Shown here one piece after another: positions 14,609 to 23,802 of a stretch of 64,000 bases of DNA (its first letter is position 1; every line of letters begins with the position of its first letter). Made by a program: the position numbers and the translations under genes. This stretch comes from Xylanibacter ruminicola. Its GTDB lineage: Bacteria; Bacteroidota; Bacteroidia; Bacteroidales; Bacteroidaceae. The DNA lies in the NCBI RefSeq assembly GCF_900142525.1, contig NZ_FRBD01000014.1, positions 62,001 through 126,000 on the forward strand, given 5' to 3'. Under the pieces are notes generated by a model. The model was not told where the DNA came from, did no database searches, and was given only the letters and a program-made list of their open reading frames with translations.

Positions 14609-16218
14609 AGTTAGAGTTCTTATCATTTGATTATGACAAGTTCGCACAGGAGATGCAGAACTTGAAGGACAAGAAGGGCTTTGACTATCTTGTCACCATC
14701 GTAGGCGAGGACTTTGGAGCTGAAGAAGGTCTCGGTTGCGTATATATCCTTGAAAACAGCAACACCCACGAGCGTTGCAGCGTGAAGATGATTGCCCGCA
14801 CCAAGGAGTGTGGCGATGGTATGTCGTCGAACGGTACTGGCGAGATGGACGGACAGATGATTCCTTATCTTCCTACCGTTTCAAAGATATGGCGTGTGGC
14901 CGACCTGCTGGAGCGCGAGGTATTCGACTTCTACGGTATCGTATTCATCGGACATCCTGACATGCGTCGCTTGTTCCTGCGTTCTGACTTCAAGGGTTAT
15001 CCTTTCCGCAAGGACTGGCAGTTTAACGATAAGTACACACTCGACGACGATGTGGAGCCCGACTATGGTCTGGAGTTCTATTTCGATAAGGATGGCTATC
15101 TGCAGACTAAGCAGAACAAACTGTTCGATTCTGACGAGTATGTCATCAACATCGGCCCTCAGCACCCTGCTACCCACGGTGTGCTCCGTTTGCAGACCGT
15201 GCTTGACGGTGAGACTGTAAAGCGCATCTATCCACACCTGGGATATATCCATCGTGCTATCGAGAAGATGTGGGAGGGTATGACCTATCCTCAGACTCTG
15301 GCTCTGACAGACCGTTTGAACTATCTGGGTGCTATGCAGCACCGCCACGCTTTGGTAGGTGTGATTGAGGAGGCTATGGAAGTTGAGCTGACAGACCGCA
15401 TCAAGTACATCCGTACCATTATGGATGAGCTTCAGCGTCTCGACTCTCACTTGCTTTACACTTCGTGTGTGGCTCAGGACCTTGGTGCTCTCACTGGTAT
15501 GCTTTATGGTATGCGCGATCGCGAGCACGTGCTGAACGTGATGGAGGAGACCACAGGTGGTCGTCTGATACAGAACTACTACCGCATCGGAGGATTGCAG
15601 GATGATATCGATCCTAACTTCGTGAAGAATTGTAAGGAACTGATTAAGTATCTGCGCCCAATGATTCAGGAGTATATGGATATCTTCGGTGATAATATCA
15701 TCACTCACAACCGTCTGGTTAACTGCGGTCCGATGAATCTTGAGGATTGTATCAACTACGCTGTGACCGGTCCTGCTGGACGTGCATCAGGTTGGAAGAA
15801 CGACGTTCGTAAGAACCATCCATACGACATGTACGACAAGGTACAGTGGGAGCAGTGCACACTCGACGGTTGCGACTCGATGGCTCGTTATATGGTTCAC
15901 ATCAATGAGATGTATCAGAGCCTGAACATCATCGAGCAGCTGATTGACAATATCCCAGAGGGCGACTTCTATGTGAAGCAGAAGCCTATCATCAAGGTTC
16001 CCGAGGGACAATGGTACTACTCTGTTGAGGGTGTGGCCGGTGAGTTTGGCGTTTATCTCGACTCTCGTGGCGATAAGAGCCCATACCGCATGAAGATGCG
16101 TCCAATGGGTCTCTCGCTGGTAGGTGCTTTCGACCCCATGCTGCGTGGTCAGAAGGTAGCCGACCTGATTGCTACCTGTGCCGCTATTGATGTAGTTATT
16201 CCTGATATTGACAGATAA
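14605..16218 (+). CDS. nuoCD: Fused NADH-quinone oxidoreductase-like subunits C and D
   Basis: 537 residues. The first ~170 residues are the NuoC (30 kDa) domain, ending in EREVFDFYGIVFIGHPDMRRL and KGYPFRKDW. A short linker leads into NuoD (49 kDa), which starts at YVINIGPQHPATHGVLRL (about residue 180) and continues with YLGYIHRAIEKMWEG-like and RLDSHLL segments. NuoD forms the quinone-binding cavity with NuoB. The C-D fusion is common in Bacteroidota and several other groups. It starts within the nuoB stop codon. Confidence 0.95.
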   Translation: MKLEFLSFDYDKFAQEMQNLKDKKGFDYLVTIVGEDFGAEEGLGCVYILENSNTHERCSVKMIARTKECGDGMSSNGTGEMDGQMIPYLPTVSKIWRVADLLEREVFDFYGIVFIGHPDMRRLFLRSDFKGYPFRKDWQFNDKYTLDDDVEPDYGLEFYFDKDGYLQTKQNKLFDSDEYVINIGPQHPATHGVLRLQTVLDGETVKRIYPHLGYIHRAIEKMWEGMTYPQTLALTDRLNYLGAMQHRHALVGVIEEAMEVELTDRIKYIRTIMDELQRLDSHLLYTSCVAQDLGALTGMLYGMRDREHVLNVMEETTGGRLIQNYYRIGGLQDDIDPNFVKNCKELIKYLRPMIQEYMDIFGDNIITHNRLVNCGPMNLEDCINYAVTGPAGRASGWKNDVRKNHPYDMYDKVQWEQCTLDGCDSMARYMVHINEMYQSLNIIEQLIDNIPEGDFYVKQKPIIKVPEGQWYYSVEGVAGEFGVYLDSRGDKSPYRMKMRPMGLSLVGAFDPMLRGQKVADLIATCAAIDVVIPDIDR

Positions 16219-16230
16219 AAGCGAAGGATT

Positions 16231-17319
16231 ATGTTTGATTTTAGTATTGTTACACAATGGTTCGACGCTCTCCTTCGCGAGACACTCGGTTTGGGAGATT
16301 TCCTGTCGATATTGATTGAGTGCGTGCTGGTGGGTACTGCTATTCTGGTGGGATATGCCCTCATAGCTTGCGTACTGATATTTATGGAGCGTAAGGTTTG
16401 TGCCTACTTCCAGTGCCGTCTTGGCCCTATGCGAGTAGGTTACTGGGGATTGCTTCAGGTATTTGCCGATGTGTTGAAGATGTTGATCAAGGAGATCTTC
16501 ATCGTCGACAAGGCTGATAAGATTCTCTATCTTGTAGCTCCTATCTTGGTGATTATGGGTTCTGTAGGTGCCTTCTCGTTCCTGCCTTGGAACAATGGTG
16601 CTACAATCCTTGACTTTAATGTAGGTGTCTTCCTGCTTACTGCCATCTCTTCAATCGGAGTTATCGGTATCTTCTTGGCAGGTTGGGGCTCTAACAACAA
16701 GTACTCTGTGCTTTCGGCCATGCGTGCAGCTGTACAGATGATCTCTTACGAGGTTTCGCTCTGTCTCTGCCTGATTACCGCTGTGATTCTGACTGGTACC
16801 ATGCAGATGAGTGGTATCGTTGAGGCACAGACAGGTCCTTTCAAGTGGTTGATTTTCCAGGGTCATATCCCTGCCATCATCGCCTTCTTTGTATTCCTCA
16901 TCGCAGGTAACGCTGAGGCTAACCGTGGCCCATTCGATATGGCTGAGGCTGAGAGTGAGTTGACTGCTGGACACCATACCGAGTATAGTGGTATGGGATT
17001 CGGTTTCTTCTACCTCGCTGAGTTCTTGAACCTCTTTATCATCGCAGGTATCGCAGCTACCGTATTCCTGGGTGGTTGGGCTCCTGTAAACATCGGTATC
17101 GATGCTTTTGATGCAGTGATGAACTACATCCCAGGTATCGTTTGGTTCATGGGTAAAACCTTCTTCCTGGTTTGGATCCTGATGTGGATTAAGTGGACTT
17201 TCCCACGTCTGCGTATCGACCAGATCCTGAAGCTGGAGTGGAAGTATTTGATGCCAATGTGTCTCATCAACCTTGTGTTAATGACAGTTGTTGTGGCCCT
17301 CGGCCTATATATTAAATAA
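16231..17319 (+). CDS. nuoH: NADH-quinone oxidoreductase-like subunit H
   Basis: 362 residues with about eight or nine membrane helices. GPMRVGYWGLLQVFADVLKMLIKEIF and ANRGPFDMAEAESELTAGHHTEYSG are the conserved loops facing the quinone site. NuoH links the peripheral arm to the pumping arm. The gene lies 12 bases after nuoCD. Confidence 0.95.
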   Translation: MFDFSIVTQWFDALLRETLGLGDFLSILIECVLVGTAILVGYALIACVLIFMERKVCAYFQCRLGPMRVGYWGLLQVFADVLKMLIKEIFIVDKADKILYLVAPILVIMGSVGAFSFLPWNNGATILDFNVGVFLLTAISSIGVIGIFLAGWGSNNKYSVLSAMRAAVQMISYEVSLCLCLITAVILTGTMQMSGIVEAQTGPFKWLIFQGHIPAIIAFFVFLIAGNAEANRGPFDMAEAESELTAGHHTEYSGMGFGFFYLAEFLNLFIIAGIAATVFLGGWAPVNIGIDAFDAVMNYIPGIVWFMGKTFFLVWILMWIKWTFPRLRIDQILKLEWKYLMPMCLINLVLMTVVVALGLYIK

Positions 17320-17328
17320 GGTATAGCA

Positions 17329-17874
17329 ATGGAAGATAATAAATCATATTTCGGAGAAATCGGGCAAGGCTTGAAGACGCTGGCTATCGGTATGAAGACC
17401 TCTTGGAAGGAATATTTCAAGGACTTCTTTACCAATAAGTCAACCGAGCAGTACCCCGAGAACCGCAAGACTACACTCCATGTTGCTAAGCGTCATCGTG
17501 GTCGCCTGGTATTCAAGCGCAATGAGGATGGCAGCTACAAGTGTACAGCTTGCACATTGTGCGAAAAGGCCTGTCCTAACGGAACCATCAAGATTACAGC
17601 CCACATGGCTGAGGATCCTGAGACAGGTAAGAAAAAGAAGGTGCTCGACGACTATGCGTACGACCTTGGCGACTGCATGTTCTGCCAGCTTTGTACCAAC
17701 GCTTGCAACTTCGACGCCATCGAGTTTACTAATGATTTCGAGAACGCCGTATTCGACCGCTCTAAGTTGGTGCTCCACCTTAACCAGGAGGTTTATGCTG
17801 GTGGTTCACTGCCCAATCTGCTTGAAGGTGGTGCTGAGTGGCAAGTAGGTAAGTTTAATACTAAAACTAAGTAA
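17329..17874 (+). CDS. nuoI: NADH-quinone oxidoreductase-like subunit I (2x[4Fe-4S])
   Basis: 181 residues. Two ferredoxin-type motifs are present, CTACTLCEKACPNG and CMFCQLCTNACNFDA, each with the CxxCxxCxxxC pattern for one [4Fe-4S] cluster. With no NuoEFG in the operon, this subunit or an unlinked partner is the likely electron entry point. It begins 9 bases after nuoH. Confidence 0.95.
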   Translation: MEDNKSYFGEIGQGLKTLAIGMKTSWKEYFKDFFTNKSTEQYPENRKTTLHVAKRHRGRLVFKRNEDGSYKCTACTLCEKACPNGTIKITAHMAEDPETGKKKKVLDDYAYDLGDCMFCQLCTNACNFDAIEFTNDFENAVFDRSKLVLHLNQEVYAGGSLPNLLEGGAEWQVGKFNTKTK

Positions 17875-17880
17875 CGCATT

Positions 17881-18396
17881 ATGGCAAATATAATTATGTT
17901 TATCATTCTCGCGGTGTTCATCATCGTTTCGGCGCTGATGTGTGTAGCCACCACGCGAATTGTGAGAGCCGCAACATTCATGTTGTTTGTGCTCCTTGGT
18001 GTAGCAGGTATCTACTTCCTGCTCGACTACACCTTCCTGGGTGCAGCTCAGATCGCCGTATATGCTGGAGGCGTTACGATGGTCTTTGTATTTGCTATCC
18101 AGCTGGTAAGCAAGCGCGCTCTTCAGGGTTTGGAGAAGCGTGTTAAGGCTGGCACTATGGCCGTTGGAGCTCTGTGTGCTCTTGCTGGTTTGGTTGTAGT
18201 AAGCCTGATTCTGCTCAAGGCCGGCTTCTTAACTCAGGAGATTGCCAACGTAGAGGTTCCGATGAAGGAAATCGGTACTGCTCTCGTAGGTTCAGGTAAG
18301 TATCAGTATGTATTACCCTTCGAGTTCATCTCAGTATTCCTGCTGGCATGTATCATCGGAGGTTTGGTTGTAGCAAGAAAGGAGGAAGAGGCATGA
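17881..18396 (+). CDS. nuoJ: NADH-quinone oxidoreductase-like subunit J
   Basis: 171 residues, five membrane helices. The helix with AAQIAVYAGGVTMVFVFAIQL contains the pi-bulge region conserved in NuoJ/ND6. The stop overlaps the nuoK start (ATGA). Confidence 0.93.
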   Translation: MANIIMFIILAVFIIVSALMCVATTRIVRAATFMLFVLLGVAGIYFLLDYTFLGAAQIAVYAGGVTMVFVFAIQLVSKRALQGLEKRVKAGTMAVGALCALAGLVVVSLILLKAGFLTQEIANVEVPMKEIGTALVGSGKYQYVLPFEFISVFLLACIIGGLVVARKEEEA

Positions 18397-18701
18397 TACC
18401 CGTAGAATGTTATTTCGCACTTAGTGCCATCTTGTTCTTTATTGGTGTCTATGGTTTCACCACTCGTCGCAATCTGATTGCCATGCTCATCTCGGTTGAG
18501 CTGATTCTGAATGCTGTCGACATCAACTTTGCCGCTATCAACCGTCTGTTGTATCCCAACGGTAACGAGGGTATGTTTATGACACTCTTTGTGATTGGTG
18601 TTGCCGCTGCTGAAAGTGCAGTTGCCATCTCTATTATCATCAATGTTTATCGCAAGTTCAAGAGCGATAGTGTTGATGCCATCAAGAATATGAAACGATA
18701 A
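18393..18701 (+). CDS. nuoK: NADH-quinone oxidoreductase-like subunit K
   Basis: 102 residues, three membrane helices. The conserved Glu lies in the second helix (LIAMLISVELILNAVDINF). The ATG at 18393 follows an AAAGGAGG ribosome binding site at 18378-18385, overlaps the nuoJ stop, and gives the usual NuoK length. A longer frame from 18348 is not needed. Confidence 0.95.
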   Translation: MIPVECYFALSAILFFIGVYGFTTRRNLIAMLISVELILNAVDINFAAINRLLYPNGNEGMFMTLFVIGVAAAESAVAISIIINVYRKFKSDSVDAIKNMKR

Positions 18702-18716
18702 AAAACGGTAAAGATT

Positions 18717-20702
18717 ATGTTTAGTTACACATTGTTTATAATGCTTCTGCCGCTGCTGTCGTTCATCGTTCTTGGACTGGCTGGCATGAAGATGCAGCAC
18801 AAGGTAGCCGGATTGATCGGTACCTGTTCACTGGGAATTGTTACTATACTCTCATACCTTACAGCCTTCCAGTACTTCGGTATGGAACGCGTGGATGGGG
18901 TATATCAGACTTTTGTTCCATACAACTTCACATGGTTGCCTCTTGGCAATCTGCATTTCGACCTCGGTATCCTGTTGGATCCTATCAGCGTCATGATGCT
19001 GATTGTTATTTCAACAGTTTCACTGATGGTTCATATCTACTCATTTGGCTATATGCACGGTGAGAAGGGATTCCAGCGTTACTACGCATTCCTGAGTCTC
19101 TTCACCATGTCAATGCTTGGATTGGTGCTCGCTACTAACATCTTCCAGATGTACATGTTCTGGGAGTTGGTAGGTGTTTCTTCTTACCTGCTCATTGGTT
19201 TCTACTATCCTTTGAAGCCTGCTATTGCAGCATCTAAGAAGGCATTCATCGTTACCCGCTTTGCTGATATGTTCTTCCTGGTTGGTATTCTGACCTTTGG
19301 TTACTTCGTTGATTCGTTCAGCTTCTCATTTGCTGGCGATATCGTGATGGGCCAGGGCACCACACCATTCATCGAGGGTAACATCGCTAAGGCTGTTGCC
19401 GCTGGTGGTTTCATCATCCCAACCGCTCTGGTTCTGATGTTTATTGGTGGTGCTGGTAAGAGTGCTATGTTCCCACTGCACATCTGGCTGCCCGATGCTA
19501 TGGAGGGTCCAACTCCTGTTTCGGCTCTGATCCATGCTGCTACCATGGTTGTAGCTGGTGTATTCCAGATTGCACGTATGTTCCCACTTTGGATTGAGTA
19601 TGCACCTCAGGCTATGAGTATTGTGGTTTGGGTGGGTGTGTTCACCGCTTTCTATGCTGCTGCTGTGGCTTGTGCCCAGAGCGATATCAAGCGTGTGCTC
19701 GCTTTCTCAACTATCTCGCAGATTGCGTTCATGATGGTTGCCCTTGGCGTATCGCTACCAGGTCACCATGGTGCCGTTCTCGACAACCATGCTCAGCTGG
19801 GTTACATGGCTGGTATGTTCCACCTGTTTACCCACGCTATGTTTAAGGCTTGTCTGTTCCTGGGTGCCGGATGTATCATCCACGCTGTTCACAGTAACGA
19901 GATGGCGCTGATGGGTGGTCTGCGTAAGTATATGCCTATTACCCACATCACCTTCCTCATCTCATGTTTGGCTATTGCTGGTATTCCATTCTTCTCGGGC
20001 TTCAGCTCAAAGGATGAGATTATCACTGCCTGCATGGAGTACAGCCCTGTAGTAGGTTGGATTATGACTGGTATCGCTGCCATGACTGCCTTCTATATGT
20101 TCCGTCTGTACTATGGTATATTCTGGGGAACAGAGAATAAGGAGGCTCACGAGCATCACACGCCACATGAGGCTCCATTGACTATGACTATTCCATTGAT
20201 CGTACTCTGTGTGATCACTGTTGGTGTTGGTGTTTACACCACACTGGGTGGCTTCATGGAGTGGGGTGGTTCGTTCGGTAGCTACGTATCAGCTGCTGGT
20301 ACTGACTATACCATCCACTTCAACACGCAGATTGCCCTTACCTCTACAGTTATTGCGATTCTGAGCATCTGTCTCGCCACCTATATCTATAAGGGTGAGA
20401 GTCAGCCTATTGCCGATCGTCTGTACAAGACGTTCCCAAAACTGCATCGTGCAGCTTACAAGCGTTTCTATCAGGACGAGATTTGGCAGTATGTCACTCA
20501 TCGTATTATCTTCCGCTGCGTTTCTACTCCTATTGCCTGGTTCGACCGTCATGTTGTTGATGGTACCTTTAACTTCCTGGCTTGGGGTGCTAACGAGGGT
20601 GGTGAGAGTATCCGTAGCTGGCAGAGTGGCGATGTTCGCCAGTATGCCGTTTGGTTCATTACGGGTTCAGTTGCTTTGACATTAATCCTTTTATGCATCT
20701 AA
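18717..20702 (+). CDS. nuoL: NADH-quinone oxidoreductase-like subunit L
   Basis: 661 residues, antiporter-like (Mrp-type) membrane subunit. FWELVGVSSYLLIGFYY contains the conserved pumping Glu. GGAGKSAMFPLHIWLPDAMEGPTPVSALIHAATMV contains the key Lys and the broken helix. The C-terminal part supplies the long lateral helix. It lies 15 bases after nuoK. Confidence 0.95.
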   Translation: MFSYTLFIMLLPLLSFIVLGLAGMKMQHKVAGLIGTCSLGIVTILSYLTAFQYFGMERVDGVYQTFVPYNFTWLPLGNLHFDLGILLDPISVMMLIVISTVSLMVHIYSFGYMHGEKGFQRYYAFLSLFTMSMLGLVLATNIFQMYMFWELVGVSSYLLIGFYYPLKPAIAASKKAFIVTRFADMFFLVGILTFGYFVDSFSFSFAGDIVMGQGTTPFIEGNIAKAVAAGGFIIPTALVLMFIGGAGKSAMFPLHIWLPDAMEGPTPVSALIHAATMVVAGVFQIARMFPLWIEYAPQAMSIVVWVGVFTAFYAAAVACAQSDIKRVLAFSTISQIAFMMVALGVSLPGHHGAVLDNHAQLGYMAGMFHLFTHAMFKACLFLGAGCIIHAVHSNEMALMGGLRKYMPITHITFLISCLAIAGIPFFSGFSSKDEIITACMEYSPVVGWIMTGIAAMTAFYMFRLYYGIFWGTENKEAHEHHTPHEAPLTMTIPLIVLCVITVGVGVYTTLGGFMEWGGSFGSYVSAAGTDYTIHFNTQIALTSTVIAILSICLATYIYKGESQPIADRLYKTFPKLHRAAYKRFYQDEIWQYVTHRIIFRCVSTPIAWFDRHVVDGTFNFLAWGANEGGESIRSWQSGDVRQYAVWFITGSVALTLILLCI

Positions 20703-20706
20703 AGAT

Positions 20707-22227
20707 ATGAGTATATTAAGTGTTTTCGTAATAATTCCCGCCCTGATGCTGCTGGGTCTTTGGCTTTCAAAGAGCCTGAATCAGGTGCGTGGTGTGATGG
20801 TAACGGGAGCTTCGTGTCTGCTGGCCCTCTCTATTTGGTTGACCATCTATTTCATCCAGGAGCGTGCAGCTGGTAACACCGCTGAGATGCTGCTTACTTA
20901 TAGCACGCCTTGGTTCAAGCCTCTGAACATTGCTTACAGCGTAGGTGTCGATGGCATTTCTGTTGTCATGCTGCTGCTGTCAAGTATCATTGTGTTCACC
21001 GGTACTTTTGCCTCTTGGCAGCTCAAGCCACTTACCAAGGAGTACTTCCTTTGGTTCACCCTGCTTTCTACAGGTGTGTTCGGCTTCTTTATCTCTACCG
21101 ACCTGTTCACCATGTTCATGTTCTACGAGGTAGCTCTGATTCCTATGTACCTGCTCATTGGTGTCTGGGGTTCTGGCCGCAAGGAGTACTCAGCCATGAA
21201 GCTTACTCTGATGCTGATGGGAGGTTCGGCCCTGCTGATTCTTGGTCTGCTGGGTATCTACTACTTCAACGGACTTTACAGTGGTGAGTACACATTTGAG
21301 CTGACTACAATCGCAGCTAACCACGTTATTCCTGGACACATCCAGAATATCTTCTTCCCATTTATCTTCATCGGATTCGGTGTACTGGGCGCTCTGTTCC
21401 CATTCCACACATGGTCTCCCGATGGTCACGCTTCAGCGCCTACAGCCGTATCAATGCTGCACGCAGGTGTGCTGATGAAGCTGGGAGGTTATGGCTGCTT
21501 CCGTGTAGCTATGTATCTGCTCCCTGAGGCTGCTCAGGATCTGTCATGGATCTTCCTCATCCTCACTACTATCTCGGTAGTTTACGGTGCGCTCTCAGCT
21601 TGTGTACAGACCGACCTGAAGTATATCAATGCTTACTCATCGGTTTCTCACTGCGGACTGGTACTGTTTGCTCTGCTCATGATGAGTCAGACAGCTGTTA
21701 CAGGTGCTGTGCTGCAGATGCTTTCACACGGACTGATGACAGCCCTGTTCTTCGCCCTGATCGGTATGATCTACGGTCGTACCCACACTCGCGATATCCG
21801 TGAGTTGGCTGGACTGATGAAGATTATGCCTTTCCTGGCTGTAGGTTATGTGATTGCGGGTCTTGCTAACCTCGGACTTCCTGGTTTCTCTGGCTTCATT
21901 GCTGAGATGACCATCTTCGTTGGTTCGTTCGGTGCTCATCCTATGAGTGGCGACCCCAATGCTTCGTTCCGTATGGTAGCTACCATCATCGCATGTATGA
22001 GTATCGTTGTAACAGCAGTTTACATTCTGCGTGTTGTTGGTAAGATCCTGTATGGCGAGGTGGAGAACAAGCACTTCCTTGAGCTCACCGATGCTACATG
22101 GGACGAGCGTGTTGCTGTTATCTGTCTGATTTTCTGTGTGGCTGGTCTGGGTAGCTTCCCATTCTGGGTTAGCGATATCATCTCGCCTGCTGCTGGAACA
22201 ATCCTTGAGTCAATTGGTGTTATGTAA
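20707..22227 (+). CDS. nuoM: NADH-quinone oxidoreductase-like subunit M
   Basis: 506 residues, about 14 membrane helices. MFMFYEVALIPMYLLIG carries the conserved Glu, and FPFHTWSPDGHASAPTAVSMLHAGVLMK the broken-helix region. Antiporter-like proton-translocating subunit. It begins 4 bases after nuoL. Confidence 0.95.
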   Translation: MSILSVFVIIPALMLLGLWLSKSLNQVRGVMVTGASCLLALSIWLTIYFIQERAAGNTAEMLLTYSTPWFKPLNIAYSVGVDGISVVMLLLSSIIVFTGTFASWQLKPLTKEYFLWFTLLSTGVFGFFISTDLFTMFMFYEVALIPMYLLIGVWGSGRKEYSAMKLTLMLMGGSALLILGLLGIYYFNGLYSGEYTFELTTIAANHVIPGHIQNIFFPFIFIGFGVLGALFPFHTWSPDGHASAPTAVSMLHAGVLMKLGGYGCFRVAMYLLPEAAQDLSWIFLILTTISVVYGALSACVQTDLKYINAYSSVSHCGLVLFALLMMSQTAVTGAVLQMLSHGLMTALFFALIGMIYGRTHTRDIRELAGLMKIMPFLAVGYVIAGLANLGLPGFSGFIAEMTIFVGSFGAHPMSGDPNASFRMVATIIACMSIVVTAVYILRVVGKILYGEVENKHFLELTDATWDERVAVICLIFCVAGLGSFPFWVSDIISPAAGTILESIGVM

Positions 22228-22245
22228 AAATAGGAGGACTTAGAT

Positions 22246-23670
22246 ATGAATTATAGCGAATTTCTGAAAATGATTCCTGAGGCCTTCTTGGTTCTCGCAC
22301 TGATATTAGTATTCATTGGCGATTTCTGCCTGAATAAGAGTGAGCGTAAGAATGCCGTGTTGAGCAAACTAGCTGCCGCCCTCTTGGTGGTTGTAGGTGT
22401 GGTTACCACGTCGGTTACACCAGAGTCTGCCTTTGGTGGAATTTATGCCTCGTCGGCTGCCATCAACGTGATGAAGGTCATCCTGGCCTTTGGTACGCTG
22501 ATTGTGATGATTATGGCTCAGCCATGGGTTGAGAAGACTCATCGTCTGGCTGGCGAGTTTTATATGCTCCTCATTTCTACCCTGCTAGGTATGTTCATGA
22601 TGATGTCATCAGGCTCGTTCCTGCTGTTCTTCCTCGGTCTCGAAACTGCTTCAGTGCCTCTGGCATGTATGGTGGCCTTCGACCGTCATCGTAAGGACAG
22701 CGCCGAGGGTGCTGCAAAGTATATCCTCGTGGCTACATTCTCTAGTGGTGTCATGCTGTTCGGTATCTCGTTCATCTATGCTGCTACTGGTACTCTGTAC
22801 TTCGATGATGTCGCTAATGTGGTTACTGGTTCGCCTCTGTGCATCATGGGCTTGACCTTCTTCTTCAGCGGACTTGGCTTCAAGATTTCACTTGTGCCAT
22901 TCCACTTCTGGACAGCCGACACCTATCAGGGTGCTCCAACTCCAGTAACTGGATACCTGAGTGTTATCTCTAAGGGTGCTGCTGCCATCACGTTGTGCAC
23001 CATCCTGATGAAAGCCTTCGGTCCAATGGTTGAGTACTGGAACTACCTGCTCTATATTGTAATTGTGCTGTCGATTACCTTGGCCAACCTGTTTGCCATC
23101 CGTCAGAGTGAGCTCAAGCGCTTCATGGCGTTCAGCTCTATCTCACAGGCCGGATACATCATGCTGGCTGTGGTTGGTAACGGTCAGCTGGGCGTAGCCG
23201 CATTAACCTACTATGTACTTGTTTACATTGTAGCCAATATGGCTGTGTTCACTGTTATCAATGTGGTTGAGCATAATAATGGTGGTCGTACCGACATGGC
23301 TGCCTACAACGGATTCTATCAGACTAATCCCAAACTCAGCTTCCTCATGACGCTGGCTTTGTTCTCGTTGGCTGGTATTCCTCCGTTTGCAGGTATGTTC
23401 TCTAAGTTCTTTGTATTTATGGCAGGTGTGCAGAATGGTGATCCAATGGCCTACATTGTAGTATTCATTGCCTTGGTTAACACCGTAGTATCACTTTACT
23501 ACTATCTGCTCATCGTTAAGGCTATGTACATCACAAAGACCGATACTCCACTGCCTACATTCAAGAGCGACAATGGTACTAAGATAGCTTTGGCTCTCTG
23601 TACTGCAGGTATCGCCCTGTTTGGTGTAGTAAGTTGCGTTTACGAGTGGATTGCTGCAGCAGGTCTGTAG
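22246..23670 (+). CDS. nuoN: NADH-quinone oxidoreductase-like subunit N
   Basis: 474 residues, about 14 membrane helices, third antiporter-like subunit. LLFFLGLETASVPLACMVAF and KISLVPFHFWTADTYQGAPTPVTGYLSVISKGAA are the conserved segments. An AGGAGG site at 22232-22237 precedes the ATG. This is the last gene of the operon and is followed by two strong hairpins. Confidence 0.95.
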   Translation: MNYSEFLKMIPEAFLVLALILVFIGDFCLNKSERKNAVLSKLAAALLVVVGVVTTSVTPESAFGGIYASSAAINVMKVILAFGTLIVMIMAQPWVEKTHRLAGEFYMLLISTLLGMFMMMSSGSFLLFFLGLETASVPLACMVAFDRHRKDSAEGAAKYILVATFSSGVMLFGISFIYAATGTLYFDDVANVVTGSPLCIMGLTFFFSGLGFKISLVPFHFWTADTYQGAPTPVTGYLSVISKGAAAITLCTILMKAFGPMVEYWNYLLYIVIVLSITLANLFAIRQSELKRFMAFSSISQAGYIMLAVVGNGQLGVAALTYYVLVYIVANMAVFTVINVVEHNNGGRTDMAAYNGFYQTNPKLSFLMTLALFSLAGIPPFAGMFSKFFVFMAGVQNGDPMAYIVVFIALVNTVVSLYYYLLIVKAMYITKTDTPLPTFKSDNGTKIALALCTAGIALFGVVSCVYEWIAAAGL

Positions 23671-23694
23671 TAATCTCCGGCATAAATCTTATAT

Positions 23695-23731
23695 AAAAGC
23701 ATAGCTTTCGCATGATGAAAGCTATGCTTTT
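23695..23731. terminator. Terminator after nuoN (hairpin 1)
   Basis: Fifteen-base stem (23695-23709 with 23717-23731), 7-base loop, A-rich before and T-rich after. It works for nuo and probably also for the convergent leftward operon. Confidence 0.8.
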
Positions 23732-23761
23732 AATATGTCAAAGCTACGGTTCTGATTTATG

Positions 23762-23796
23762 AAAGCTATGGTTTCGAGGGGCGAAACCATAGCTTT
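23762..23796. terminator. Second terminator hairpin, at the end of the leftward GH106 operon
   Basis: Fifteen-base perfect stem (23762-23776 with 23782-23796) and a 5-base loop. It shares the AAAGCTATG motif with hairpin 1. It lies just past the GH106 stop codon at 23803. Confidence 0.75.
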
Positions 23797-23802
23797 TGTT
23801 TA

